Position numbers and translations under genes: made by a program. Below are positions 45,593-52,944 of a stretch of 56,434 nucleotides of DNA, one piece after another (the stretch's first letter is position 1; every line of letters begins with the position of its first letter). The notes under the pieces were generated by a model, which searched no databases, was not told where the DNA came from, and saw nothing but the letters and a program-made list of their open reading frames with translations. Source of the DNA: JAXHTH01 sp034211115 (GTDB lineage: Bacteria > Planctomycetota > Phycisphaerae > Phycisphaerales > SM1A02). The DNA lies in the NCBI GenBank assembly GCA_034211115.1, contig JAXHTH010000032.1:1-56434 (forward strand), given 5' to 3'.

Positions 45593-47284
45593 TTAGTTCT
45601 GGAAGTTCTCAGAATCAGGAAACCCGCTCCCCTCCCCTTCCCGACCGCGGGATGCCCTGCCGGAGACGGGAAGCCAGACCAGAAACCGCGTCCCCCGCCC
45701 CGGCGTGCTCTTCACCTCGCACCGCCCGTCGTGACGCTCGATCAGACTGTCGCTGATCGGCAGCCCCAGCCCGGTGCCCTTGCCGGCCGGCTTGGTCGTG
45801 AAGAACGGCTCGAAGATGTGCGGCAGGTCATCGGGTGCAATGCCCCGGCCGTTGTCGGCGACCTCGATGATGCACCATTCGCATTCCCGCCGCGTGACGA
45901 TCGACAGGCGCGGATCCGCCGCCCCCTCCATCGCGTCCAGGGCGTTCAGCACCAGGTTCACGAGCACCTGCTGAACGGCGTGCGGCAGCATCGTGACCTC
46001 GCCCGCGGAGGGCGAAAGCTCGTGCTGTACCTTCACGTCCCTCAGGCGCCGATCGAAACGCACCATCGCCAGGGCGCTTTCGACGACGTCGTTGATCGGC
46101 AGCGTCTCCCAGCATGCCTCATCCGGGTGGGCGAAGTACGTCATCTGTCTGACGATCCGGTGGATACGGGCCACCTGCTCGCGAAGCGCCTCGACGGTCT
46201 CACCCCGGAGGCGGTCCGGCTGACGCTCGATGAGCTGGAGCACGCCGTCCATGTTCGCCAGCGGATTGGAGATCTCGTGCGCAACGCCCGCGGCCATCTG
46301 GCCCATCGCCGCCAGCTTCTCGTGCTGAACGAGCGCCTGCTGCTGGCGCTTCAACTCCTCATTCAGTGCCCGCAGCTCGGCCTCGGCGCGCTTGTGCTGG
46401 GTGATGTCGCGGATGATGGCGGTAAAGACCCTCTTATCCCCCAGCCGGACGGCGCTGACCGCGACTTCAAGGGGAATCGCGGAGCCGTCCTTGCGCCTCC
46501 CGGACAGTTCCCGCCACGATCCGTTCTCCCCTTTCGCCGCGGGCGTGATCCCGGCGAGCTGCTCGATGGGGGCGCCGATCAGCTCTTCGGGCGAGTATCC
46601 GAAGATGCGCTCGACGGCCGGATTGACCGATTCGATCCCGCCCGTTTCGTCGAACGTGACGATGCCGTTGGCGGCGGTGTCCACGATGGCCCGCGTGCGC
46701 CGGTGCTGTCGGCGCAGGGCCGTCTGCCGGGCGCGGAGCACGCCGGTGATGTGGTTCGCGACAAACACGGTGAGGAGCAGGGTGACGATCCACCCCAGCG
46801 CGAGCACGAACGCCTTCTGGTCGGCGGGCCACTGGTCGGTGACCCGGAGCCCGGCGAGCAGCATCAGGACGGCGATGGCCGCACCGGCATAGGAGCTCGG
46901 GGGCGGGAGGAGCAGGCTCGCAAACACCATGTGGAGCACGAAGAGCCCCAGCAGCGGGCTGCCGAGTCCGCCCGTCCAGAGCGCCAGCAGCGTCAGGCAG
47001 GCAAGATCGAGGAGGATCTGGCACCAGGCCAGCACGACGACGAAGCCTTCTCGCCGACCGGCTGCCGTCCGTCCGTGGACCAGCGCGAAGAGCAGGGCGT
47101 TGTAGGCGAGGATCGCCGCGCCGACCCACAGCGCCCGGCCGTGGAGCCCCGTCCAGTCCGTCCAGGCCGCGTTCACCAGCGTCCCCGCGATGATCGTCAG
47201 TCCCGCCGCCCAGCGCAGCGCGACGAACCACCGCAACTCGGCGCTCAGGGCGGATTCCCGCTCGACGGCCTGAAGGTCGCTCAT
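45593..47284 (-). CDS. PAS-domain sensor histidine kinase (NtrB-like core)
   Basis: The 563-residue kinase has about six N-terminal membrane spans (residues 15-185), a PAS domain (195-298, from AIVDTAANGIVTFDETGGIESVNPAVERIFGYS), a HisKA domain with the phospho-accepting H336 in AAGVAHEISNPLANM, and a HATPase_c with N box LVNLVLNALDAM, G1 DNGRGI and G2 GKGTGLGLPI. It has no periplasmic sensor domain of any size; the membrane part or PAS must sense, perhaps with help from the gene products upstream. It probably phosphorylates the sigma54 activator at 50864..52258, with which it shares an operon. Confidence 0.9.
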   Translation of the reverse strand: MSDLQAVERESALSAELRWFVALRWAAGLTIIAGTLVNAAWTDWTGLHGRALWVGAAILAYNALLFALVHGRTAAGRREGFVVVLAWCQILLDLACLTLLALWTGGLGSPLLGLFVLHMVFASLLLPPPSSYAGAAIAVLMLLAGLRVTDQWPADQKAFVLALGWIVTLLLTVFVANHITGVLRARQTALRRQHRRTRAIVDTAANGIVTFDETGGIESVNPAVERIFGYSPEELIGAPIEQLAGITPAAKGENGSWRELSGRRKDGSAIPLEVAVSAVRLGDKRVFTAIIRDITQHKRAEAELRALNEELKRQQQALVQHEKLAAMGQMAAGVAHEISNPLANMDGVLQLIERQPDRLRGETVEALREQVARIHRIVRQMTYFAHPDEACWETLPINDVVESALAMVRFDRRLRDVKVQHELSPSAGEVTMLPHAVQQVLVNLVLNALDAMEGAADPRLSIVTRRECEWCIIEVADNGRGIAPDDLPHIFEPFFTTKPAGKGTGLGLPISDSLIERHDGRCEVKSTPGRGTRFLVWLPVSGRASRGREGEGSGFPDSENFQN

Positions 47285-47290
47285 CGGTGC

Positions 47291-48352
47291 TCAGCCTCCC
47301 CGCCCGGGATCGGAAGCAGACTCGGCATGACCGGCAGCGCCCTCGACCGAGCGCTCCAGGTCCAGCATCTTCACGCCTTCCAGATAATCGGTGAGAACAA
47401 TGCGGCGGATCCGCTTCAGGGCGTCCACCGTGCGGCTCATCCGCTCCAGCGTCCGATGAATCTCCTCCAGAGGCTCGGCCATCGACTGGTTCGCATCGGA
47501 ACTCCGCGCGAGTCGGCTGAGCTGGAGTTCGATGATCGCGACGGCGTTGTTCAGCTCGTGGTTGAGCGTCCGGGCCACATGCTGCAGCGTCTCGATCTTT
47601 CGCTGTTCGTTGAGCTGAAGCTGTTCGGCGAGATGGTTGAACGCCAGCGCCAGCTCGTCGAACTCGTCATGCTGCGCCACCTCGACACGGTGGTCGAATT
47701 CCTCGCGGGCCAGACGCCGGCTCGCCTCGACGAGACGGTCGACGGGTCGGAGAATGATCGTCGAGGCCCGCAGCAGCGCCAGGATGGAGAGATTGATCAC
47801 GGCGAGGAAGACGATCGCCACGCCGATCACCACCCATCGGAACTTCGTGGTGGCGGCGAGTTGTTCCCGACCCACGTGCTCCTGAGCCATCTGGTGAATC
47901 GCCGCCACCTCCCGGCGCATGGCGGTGGAGGCGGCCATGGCCTGATCCGCGTGAATCGCCGACAGCTCCGGATCACGCGTCGTGGCGAGGCTGCCGACGT
48001 GCTCGACGAACGCGGGGACGAGCGTCAGGAGCCGCTCGTGATGCTCGGTCGCCTCGGTCTTCACCACGTAGAAGTCGCCGAGCTCCTCGACCTGTCGCAT
48101 CAGTCTTTCCACCGCGTTGATCAGGTCATCCAGATGCGTCTTCTTCCGCAGTCGAATCTCGTTGAGCTCCGCCTCGATCCGGGTGATCGTGAGACCCAGA
48201 TCTCCGGTCCGGGTGGTCCCCACCATCGCCGTGTTGCTCACGTGGTCGAGATCCTCCAGCACGTTCTGCAGCAGCAGCATCGCGACGATCGCGGCGACGA
48301 GAAGCAGCGCCACGAGGGCCCCCAGCGCGATGATGAGCTTGCGTCGAAGCAT
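47291..48352 (-). CDS. HAMP-domain sensor protein with DHp-like helix but no ATPase domain
   Basis: The 353-residue protein has two membrane spans (about residues 7-29 and 172-196) around a 140-residue helical periplasmic domain with many His and Glu, then a HAMP domain (195-250). A histidine-kinase-like dimerisation helix follows with H265 in TLNHELNNAVAII. The sequence ends near residue 353 after helices, with no HATPase N, G1 or G2 box, so it cannot phosphorylate by itself. It may be a helper that passes a periplasmic signal to the PAS kinase encoded 6 bases downstream, or a target for it. ATG 48352 is chosen. Confidence 0.8.
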   Translation of the reverse strand: MLRRKLIIALGALVALLLVAAIVAMLLLQNVLEDLDHVSNTAMVGTTRTGDLGLTITRIEAELNEIRLRKKTHLDDLINAVERLMRQVEELGDFYVVKTEATEHHERLLTLVPAFVEHVGSLATTRDPELSAIHADQAMAASTAMRREVAAIHQMAQEHVGREQLAATTKFRWVVIGVAIVFLAVINLSILALLRASTIILRPVDRLVEASRRLAREEFDHRVEVAQHDEFDELALAFNHLAEQLQLNEQRKIETLQHVARTLNHELNNAVAIIELQLSRLARSSDANQSMAEPLEEIHRTLERMSRTVDALKRIRRIVLTDYLEGVKMLDLERSVEGAAGHAESASDPGRGG

Positions 48353-48368
48353 GTCTCTCCCTGGTGCG

Positions 48369-49334
48369 TCAGTCCGCGCCGCGCGCGGCGCTCTTACGCT
48401 CTGGCGCCGGCCCGGATACGCCCAGCGCCGACCACCGCTCGCCCAGTTCTTCGACCATGGCGTAAATCGCCTCGTACTCCCCGGCGCTGCAGGGCACGAA
48501 CCGAACCGCACCAAACTCCGTCAGGGTCCGGCGACCGGCCGGATCCGCGTCCATCCCCAGCAGGATCGCGGCCAGCTTCGGTCCGAGTTCATCGGCCACC
48601 GCTTCGCGAAGCACCAGCGCATTGTTCGGAACCGGATCGCTGACGGCGAGGCGTCGGAATCGCCGCTCGGGATGCTCCGCCTCGTAGGCCTGGAGTCGCA
48701 GGTCCTTGGCGGCCCCGGCCTCGACGCGCCCGGCCATCACCTCGTCCATGACGCCATCATGCGTCCCGACCCAGACCATCTCCGGCGGCGCAGCCGAGGC
48801 GAGCAGGCCCTGCCGCGCCAGTTCGAAGATGGGGAAGAGATCGCCGGCCGTCGTCGCCTTCACCATCGCTATTGACCGCCCGCTCAGGTTCTCGACGCGC
48901 TCGATGGCCGAATCAGGCCGAACGAGAATCACGCCCCGATACGTCGTGACACCGCCCGGCAGTTCGGGCTTGAGCACCACCCGGGCGTCGTGCCGATCCA
49001 TGGCCAGCACCGCCACCAGCGATCCCAGAAACGCGGCATCCACCCGCTTCGAGGCGAAATCCTCGAGCACGCCTTCGTACGTGTTGTTCGTCACCAGCTC
49101 GACCGGACGCTGCAGCCGCTCCGCGAGGTAATCGGCCAGCGCGCGGTACCGCGCCCGCTGCGCGAAGATGTCACGTTCCGGAATGAGCCCGATCCGCAGG
49201 GCCGGCGGTTGCAGGCCCGCATCCGGGACCGCCTCTCCCGGGGCGTCGGGGCCGGGAAGTCGGCTGAGCCAGACGGCTCCGCCGATCGCCAGCAACACCA
49301 GCACGCCGGTCAGGATGACCCAGGGGATTCTCAT
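48369..49334 (-). CDS. PhnD-like periplasmic binding protein, membrane-anchored
   Basis: The 321-residue protein has an N-terminal anchor (WVILTGVLVLLAIGGAVWL) and a PhnD/SsuA2-type binding fold: LRIGLIPERDIFAQRARYRALADYLAERL, VELVTNNTYEGVLEDFASKRVDAAFLGSLVAV, YRGVILVRPDSAIERVENLSGRSIAMVKATTAGDLFPIFEL, and a later LAVSDPVPNNALVLRE. PhnD proteins bind phosphonate or phosphate with ABC importers, but no ABC genes are nearby. In front of the HAMP and PAS sensors it more likely presents a bound oxyanion or other ligand to the signalling system. Confidence 0.85.
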   Translation of the reverse strand: MRIPWVILTGVLVLLAIGGAVWLSRLPGPDAPGEAVPDAGLQPPALRIGLIPERDIFAQRARYRALADYLAERLQRPVELVTNNTYEGVLEDFASKRVDAAFLGSLVAVLAMDRHDARVVLKPELPGGVTTYRGVILVRPDSAIERVENLSGRSIAMVKATTAGDLFPIFELARQGLLASAAPPEMVWVGTHDGVMDEVMAGRVEAGAAKDLRLQAYEAEHPERRFRRLAVSDPVPNNALVLREAVADELGPKLAAILLGMDADPAGRRTLTEFGAVRFVPCSAGEYEAIYAMVEELGERWSALGVSGPAPERKSAARGAD

Positions 49335-49488
49335 GGCGACCTCGCGGGCCTGCAGCGCTCGCTGCCGGATCCGTACCCCATCCTCCAACAAACCCCGCGC
49401 CAGCATACCTCCAGCCACGTGGATCCGGCCGCGGCGCGGCAGCATGACCCGGTCGGGTTCCCGATGCGAGGTGGCTTGCCGCCCCGGT

Positions 49489-50796
49489 TCAGCGGCCCCC
49501 GCCGGGATGCCCGCGTCCGGGTCGTCCCGAGGGGCGCGACGAGGGGCCCGAGTTCGCTCCGGACCGATGACCGCCGCGATGACCGCGGCCCGCCTGCGGC
49601 TCGGGATCCAGCGCGATGAGGAGCTGGGCCGTCCAGAGCTGGCTCCGGCCGTCTTCGCCCCGCTGGGAGGTCCAGATCATCCGGCGGCCGTCGTGACTGA
49701 GCGTGGGCAGGACGTCCGCCCCCGCCGCGAACGTCACGCGGCGCTTGCGCGTCCCGTATTTCAACGAACCGGTCGAACCCGGCAGATCGCCCGGGTCGGC
49801 ATCGATCATGAACACCTCGAAGTTCCGGAAGCCGAGCTCCGTCGTGGCATAGACGAGATGCCGCCCGTGGCAGTGCCAGTAGGGACCGAAGTTGACGTGC
49901 GCGTTGTCCGTGAGCTGGTGCTCGCGCTCGATCCCGGTCACCGAGCCTTTCTCATCGAAGGCGAGATCGGCGACAAAAAGCTGCAGGAGGCTGTTGTCGC
50001 GCCGATCGGAGCGGTAGCAGATGCGCCGCCCGTCGGGTGAGAAGAACGGCCCGCCGTCATAGCCGGGCTCCTGAACGGCGCAGACGACCCGCCCCGTGTG
50101 GAGGTCCTTGATGTAGAGGTCGCCGTCGCCGGTCTCGAGCGAGCAGTAGACGATGTGCCGGCCGTCGGGGCTGAGCGCGCCTTCCGCCTGGTAGGCGTTC
50201 GTGTCGCCCGCGATCAGCTCCATCGACTGCGCGGACCCGGCGGGACGGCGCAGATCGCACCGGAAGATGCGCATCTCCGCCGGCTTGGCCCAGACGTACT
50301 TGCCCGTCTCGCGGTCATACCCGCCTCTGGGCATCTCGGCCGGGGGCGTGAGCGTGCTCGCGAAGTAGACGATGTGACGATGATGCGGATCGAACCAGCC
50401 GCACGTGTTGGCGGTTCCCGGCGGGCTGATGCGTCGGATATTCTCCAGGCCCGTGACGAGTCCGGCCGGATCGTGCACCACGTCGGCGAGGTACATCGCA
50501 AAGATCTCCGGCGGCTCTTCTCCGCTCGCCAGCGGCTCGATCGCCTGGAAGATGATTCGATCGCCCTGTGGGGAGAAGTACGGCTCGCCCGCCTTGTGGA
50601 ACCGATCGGGGAACGTGAGCTGGACGTGATGCCGCAGCGTGCCGGTCTCCGCCTCGATCCACGCGGGCATCGGCGCCTCGCGCGGTGCGGACGGCTCGTT
50701 GTCCGGGTGTGGCATGCACGCCGCGCTCCCGGCGGCGAGGGACGCGACGGCCACCATCGTGATGGCGGGAAGCAACCTCGTGATACGCATGATCAT
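49489..50796 (-). CDS. WD40-like (PD40/TolB-type) beta-propeller lipoprotein
   Basis: The 435-residue protein has a lipoprotein signal (VAVASLAAGSAAC, lipid Cys27) and PD40 repeats: GEPYFSPQGDRIIFQAIE, QAEGALSPDGRHIVYCSLETGDGDLYIKD, DGGPFFSPDGRRICYRSDRRDNSLLQLF and VLPTLSHDGRRMIWTSQRGEDGRSQLW. A Gly/Arg/His-rich tail of about 35 residues follows. An isolated HCH motif (YWHCHGRH) is present but no CXXCH. ATG 50796 follows aaggagccgag. Its gene lies between the activator and the PhnD-like gene; a sensing or binding role is inferred from that position only. Confidence 0.8.
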   Translation of the reverse strand: MIMRITRLLPAITMVAVASLAAGSAACMPHPDNEPSAPREAPMPAWIEAETGTLRHHVQLTFPDRFHKAGEPYFSPQGDRIIFQAIEPLASGEEPPEIFAMYLADVVHDPAGLVTGLENIRRISPPGTANTCGWFDPHHRHIVYFASTLTPPAEMPRGGYDRETGKYVWAKPAEMRIFRCDLRRPAGSAQSMELIAGDTNAYQAEGALSPDGRHIVYCSLETGDGDLYIKDLHTGRVVCAVQEPGYDGGPFFSPDGRRICYRSDRRDNSLLQLFVADLAFDEKGSVTGIEREHQLTDNAHVNFGPYWHCHGRHLVYATTELGFRNFEVFMIDADPGDLPGSTGSLKYGTRKRRVTFAAGADVLPTLSHDGRRMIWTSQRGEDGRSQLWTAQLLIALDPEPQAGRGHRGGHRSGANSGPSSRPSGRPGRGHPGGGR

Positions 50797-50863
50797 CAGT
50801 CTCGGCTCCTTGGTCAGATAAAAGGCCGTCTCGTACGGCGGACATGCATCGGCGGGTGGCGGC

Positions 50864-52258
50864 TCAGTGCTCGTCAGACGCGGAGTCCGCGGATCGACCC
50901 TCGGCCTCGCCGACATTCTTGGGGATGCTCAGTTCATCGAGTTTGCGGTACAGGCTCGAGATGCCGATGCCGAGCTGCCGCGCGGTCTCCGCCTTGTCGT
51001 ACTCGTGCCGGCGCAGGCTGTAGATGATGTGCTGGCGCTCGAACTGCCGCAGCGCCTCCTTGAGATCCTCGCCGACCTCGTCATCCACGCATTCGGCGGC
51101 AAAGGGCAGATCCTCGACGCCGATCTCGCGGCTCTCGGCGAAGATCACCGCGCGCTCGATCACGTTCTCGAGCTCGCGGACGTTCCCCCTCCACTCGTGG
51201 CTGAGCAGGGCGCGCATCGCGCCGTTGGTGATGCCCCGGACCTGCTTGTTCATCTCTCTCATGTATCGATCGAGAAAGTGATGAACGAGCAGCGGGATGT
51301 CGCCCCGACGCTCCCGCAGCGGGGGCAGGGTAAGCCGTACCACGTTCAACCGGAAGAACAGGTCCTCGCGGAACTCGCCCGCCCGCACCATCTCATCGAG
51401 ATCCCGATTCGAGGCGGCGATCACCCGCAGCTCGACGGGACGCGGTCTCGTATCGCCCACCGGCACCACCGCCCGGTCCTCGAGGACGCGCAGCAGCGTG
51501 CTCTGCACGGCCATGGGGAGGGTGGAAATCTCGTCGAGGAACAGGGTTCCGCCGTTGGCCGACTCGAAGAAGCCGATCTTGTCGCGCACCGCGCCGGTGA
51601 ACGCGCCGCGGCGATGCCCGAACAGCTCCGATTCAATGAGCGTATCCGGGATCGATCCGCAGTTGACGGGGACGAACGGCTTGCTGCGGGTGATGCCGTT
51701 GTAGTGGATCGCCCGCGCGAACAGCTCCTTGCCCGTCCCCGAATCGCCGACGAGCAGTACGTTGCTCATCACGCTCGAGAGCTTCCGCACCTGCTCGAAG
51801 AGCCGGAGCATGTTCGGCGACTCGCTGACCATGTTGTGGAAGCTGCTCTCCGCGGCAAGCTGCTCGGTCATGACGCGCCGGTCGCGCGACATCGCGCCGA
51901 ACTCCAGTGCGCGCTCGATCTTCAGCAGCAGGTCATCAAACTGGACGGGCTTGAGCAGGTAATCCCACGCGCCGGCCCGCATCGCGTCGACCGCGCTGTT
52001 CACCGTCCCGTACGCGGTGACCATGATTACCGGCGTCTCCGGCGCCAGTTGCCGAAGATGCGACAGCAGAGCCATCCCGTCCATCTCGGGCATGCGCACA
52101 TCGGAGAGCACGACGTCGACCGGCTGCTCGAGCACGATCTTGTACGCTTCGTCTCCGTGCGCGGCCTGGAGGACATCATAGCCCTCTGCCTCCAGGAGCC
52201 CGGCGAGGGACTCGCGTAGGACCTGCTCGTCTTCAACGATGAGAACCGAATGACTCAT
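50864..52258 (-). CDS. NtrC-family sigma54-dependent response regulator
   Basis: The 464-residue protein has a receiver domain (phospho-acceptor D53 in LSDVRMPEMDG, T81, K103), an AAA+ domain with Walker A GDSGTGKE (171-178), the sigma54-contact loop GAFTGA (218-223) and Walker B GGTLFLDEI, and a C-terminal Fis-type helix-turn-helix (KAETARQLGIGISSLYRKL). It should activate transcription from -24/-12 promoters. Four such promoters are found in the window, in front of cytochrome or cytochrome-maturation genes. It heads the minus-strand signalling operon; its cognate kinase is most likely 45593..47284. Confidence 0.94.
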   Translation of the reverse strand: MSHSVLIVEDEQVLRESLAGLLEAEGYDVLQAAHGDEAYKIVLEQPVDVVLSDVRMPEMDGMALLSHLRQLAPETPVIMVTAYGTVNSAVDAMRAGAWDYLLKPVQFDDLLLKIERALEFGAMSRDRRVMTEQLAAESSFHNMVSESPNMLRLFEQVRKLSSVMSNVLLVGDSGTGKELFARAIHYNGITRSKPFVPVNCGSIPDTLIESELFGHRRGAFTGAVRDKIGFFESANGGTLFLDEISTLPMAVQSTLLRVLEDRAVVPVGDTRPRPVELRVIAASNRDLDEMVRAGEFREDLFFRLNVVRLTLPPLRERRGDIPLLVHHFLDRYMREMNKQVRGITNGAMRALLSHEWRGNVRELENVIERAVIFAESREIGVEDLPFAAECVDDEVGEDLKEALRQFERQHIIYSLRRHEYDKAETARQLGIGISSLYRKLDELSIPKNVGEAEGRSADSASDEH

Positions 52259-52944
52259 TCAGAAGCTGGGGTGGTCGGGCATCGATTACCGGATCAACCG
52301 ATCCGTCAAAACGCCCCGGCCGTGGGTTCCATACGGTTCCGATCATAGGCGCGAACCGCGCGTCTGCGAGGCGCGGTGTCGAGGATGGAGATGACGCGAT
52401 CGGCGCGCCGCACGCCTCGAACGGCGGTTCGCCTCCGACCCGCTCGTGAGGGCCGTACATCAGCGAGGCGATGAACCCCAGCGGAGGTCGGGCTCCCGGA
52501 TTCGCCGATCCTCTTACGCGGGGTTCGGTCGCGGCCGGCGGCCCGCCACGGCCCGGATCCCGTTTCCCTCGTCGGGCCGCCCGCCGCGCTGCGGATCTCG
52601 CCGCGTCCGGGGGACCACAATGAGGACCTGCGAATCTCATCATCAGGAATGAGCGCGGGCCCACCGCTCCGGCCGGCGGGAACACCGCCGTGTCCCCGCC
52701 CCGGCCTGACCGGCGGGAATGGGCCGATAACCTCTTATTATAATTGGACTTAGCGCCATTTTCCCGGGGCGCCCCCGCTCCGCCCTGCTTTGGCCTCGAC
52801 CTTGCACCAGCCCAGAGAGTGTCAAGACGCGGTCTGATCGCTCAGCGCGGGGCCGCGCCGTCCGACACGAGCAACGGCGCCCACTCAAGGCAGCGCACGC
52901 TGCGCGGATACGCTCGATTGAAGACCGAAAAGGAGCGGTAGGAC
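52259..52944. other. divergent intergenic region with regulatory sequence
   Basis: No gene is supported in this 686-base gap between the activator and the dockerin cytochrome. It holds the sigma54 promoter at 52791..52806 and, just upstream, an AT-rich patch (about 52731-52750, ending ttattataattgg) that stands out from the GC-rich surroundings. The patch could ease DNA bending or be the -10 box of another promoter. The promoter of the activator operon must also be here; I could not identify it. Confidence 0.55.
52791..52806 (+). promoter_or_regulatory. sigma54 (-24/-12) promoter of the dockerin cytochrome
   Basis: TGGCCTCGACCTTGCA has GG at 52792-52793 and GC at 52804-52805, with a perfect -12 element TTGCA. 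Transcription would begin near 52817, about 128 bases before the ATG at 52945. Confidence 0.73.

Noticed and set aside
49489..50796. YWHCHGRH in the propeller lipoprotein as a haem or copper site.
   Set aside because: It is not CXXCH and lacks other ligands of a known metal motif; the domain is a plain PD40 propeller.
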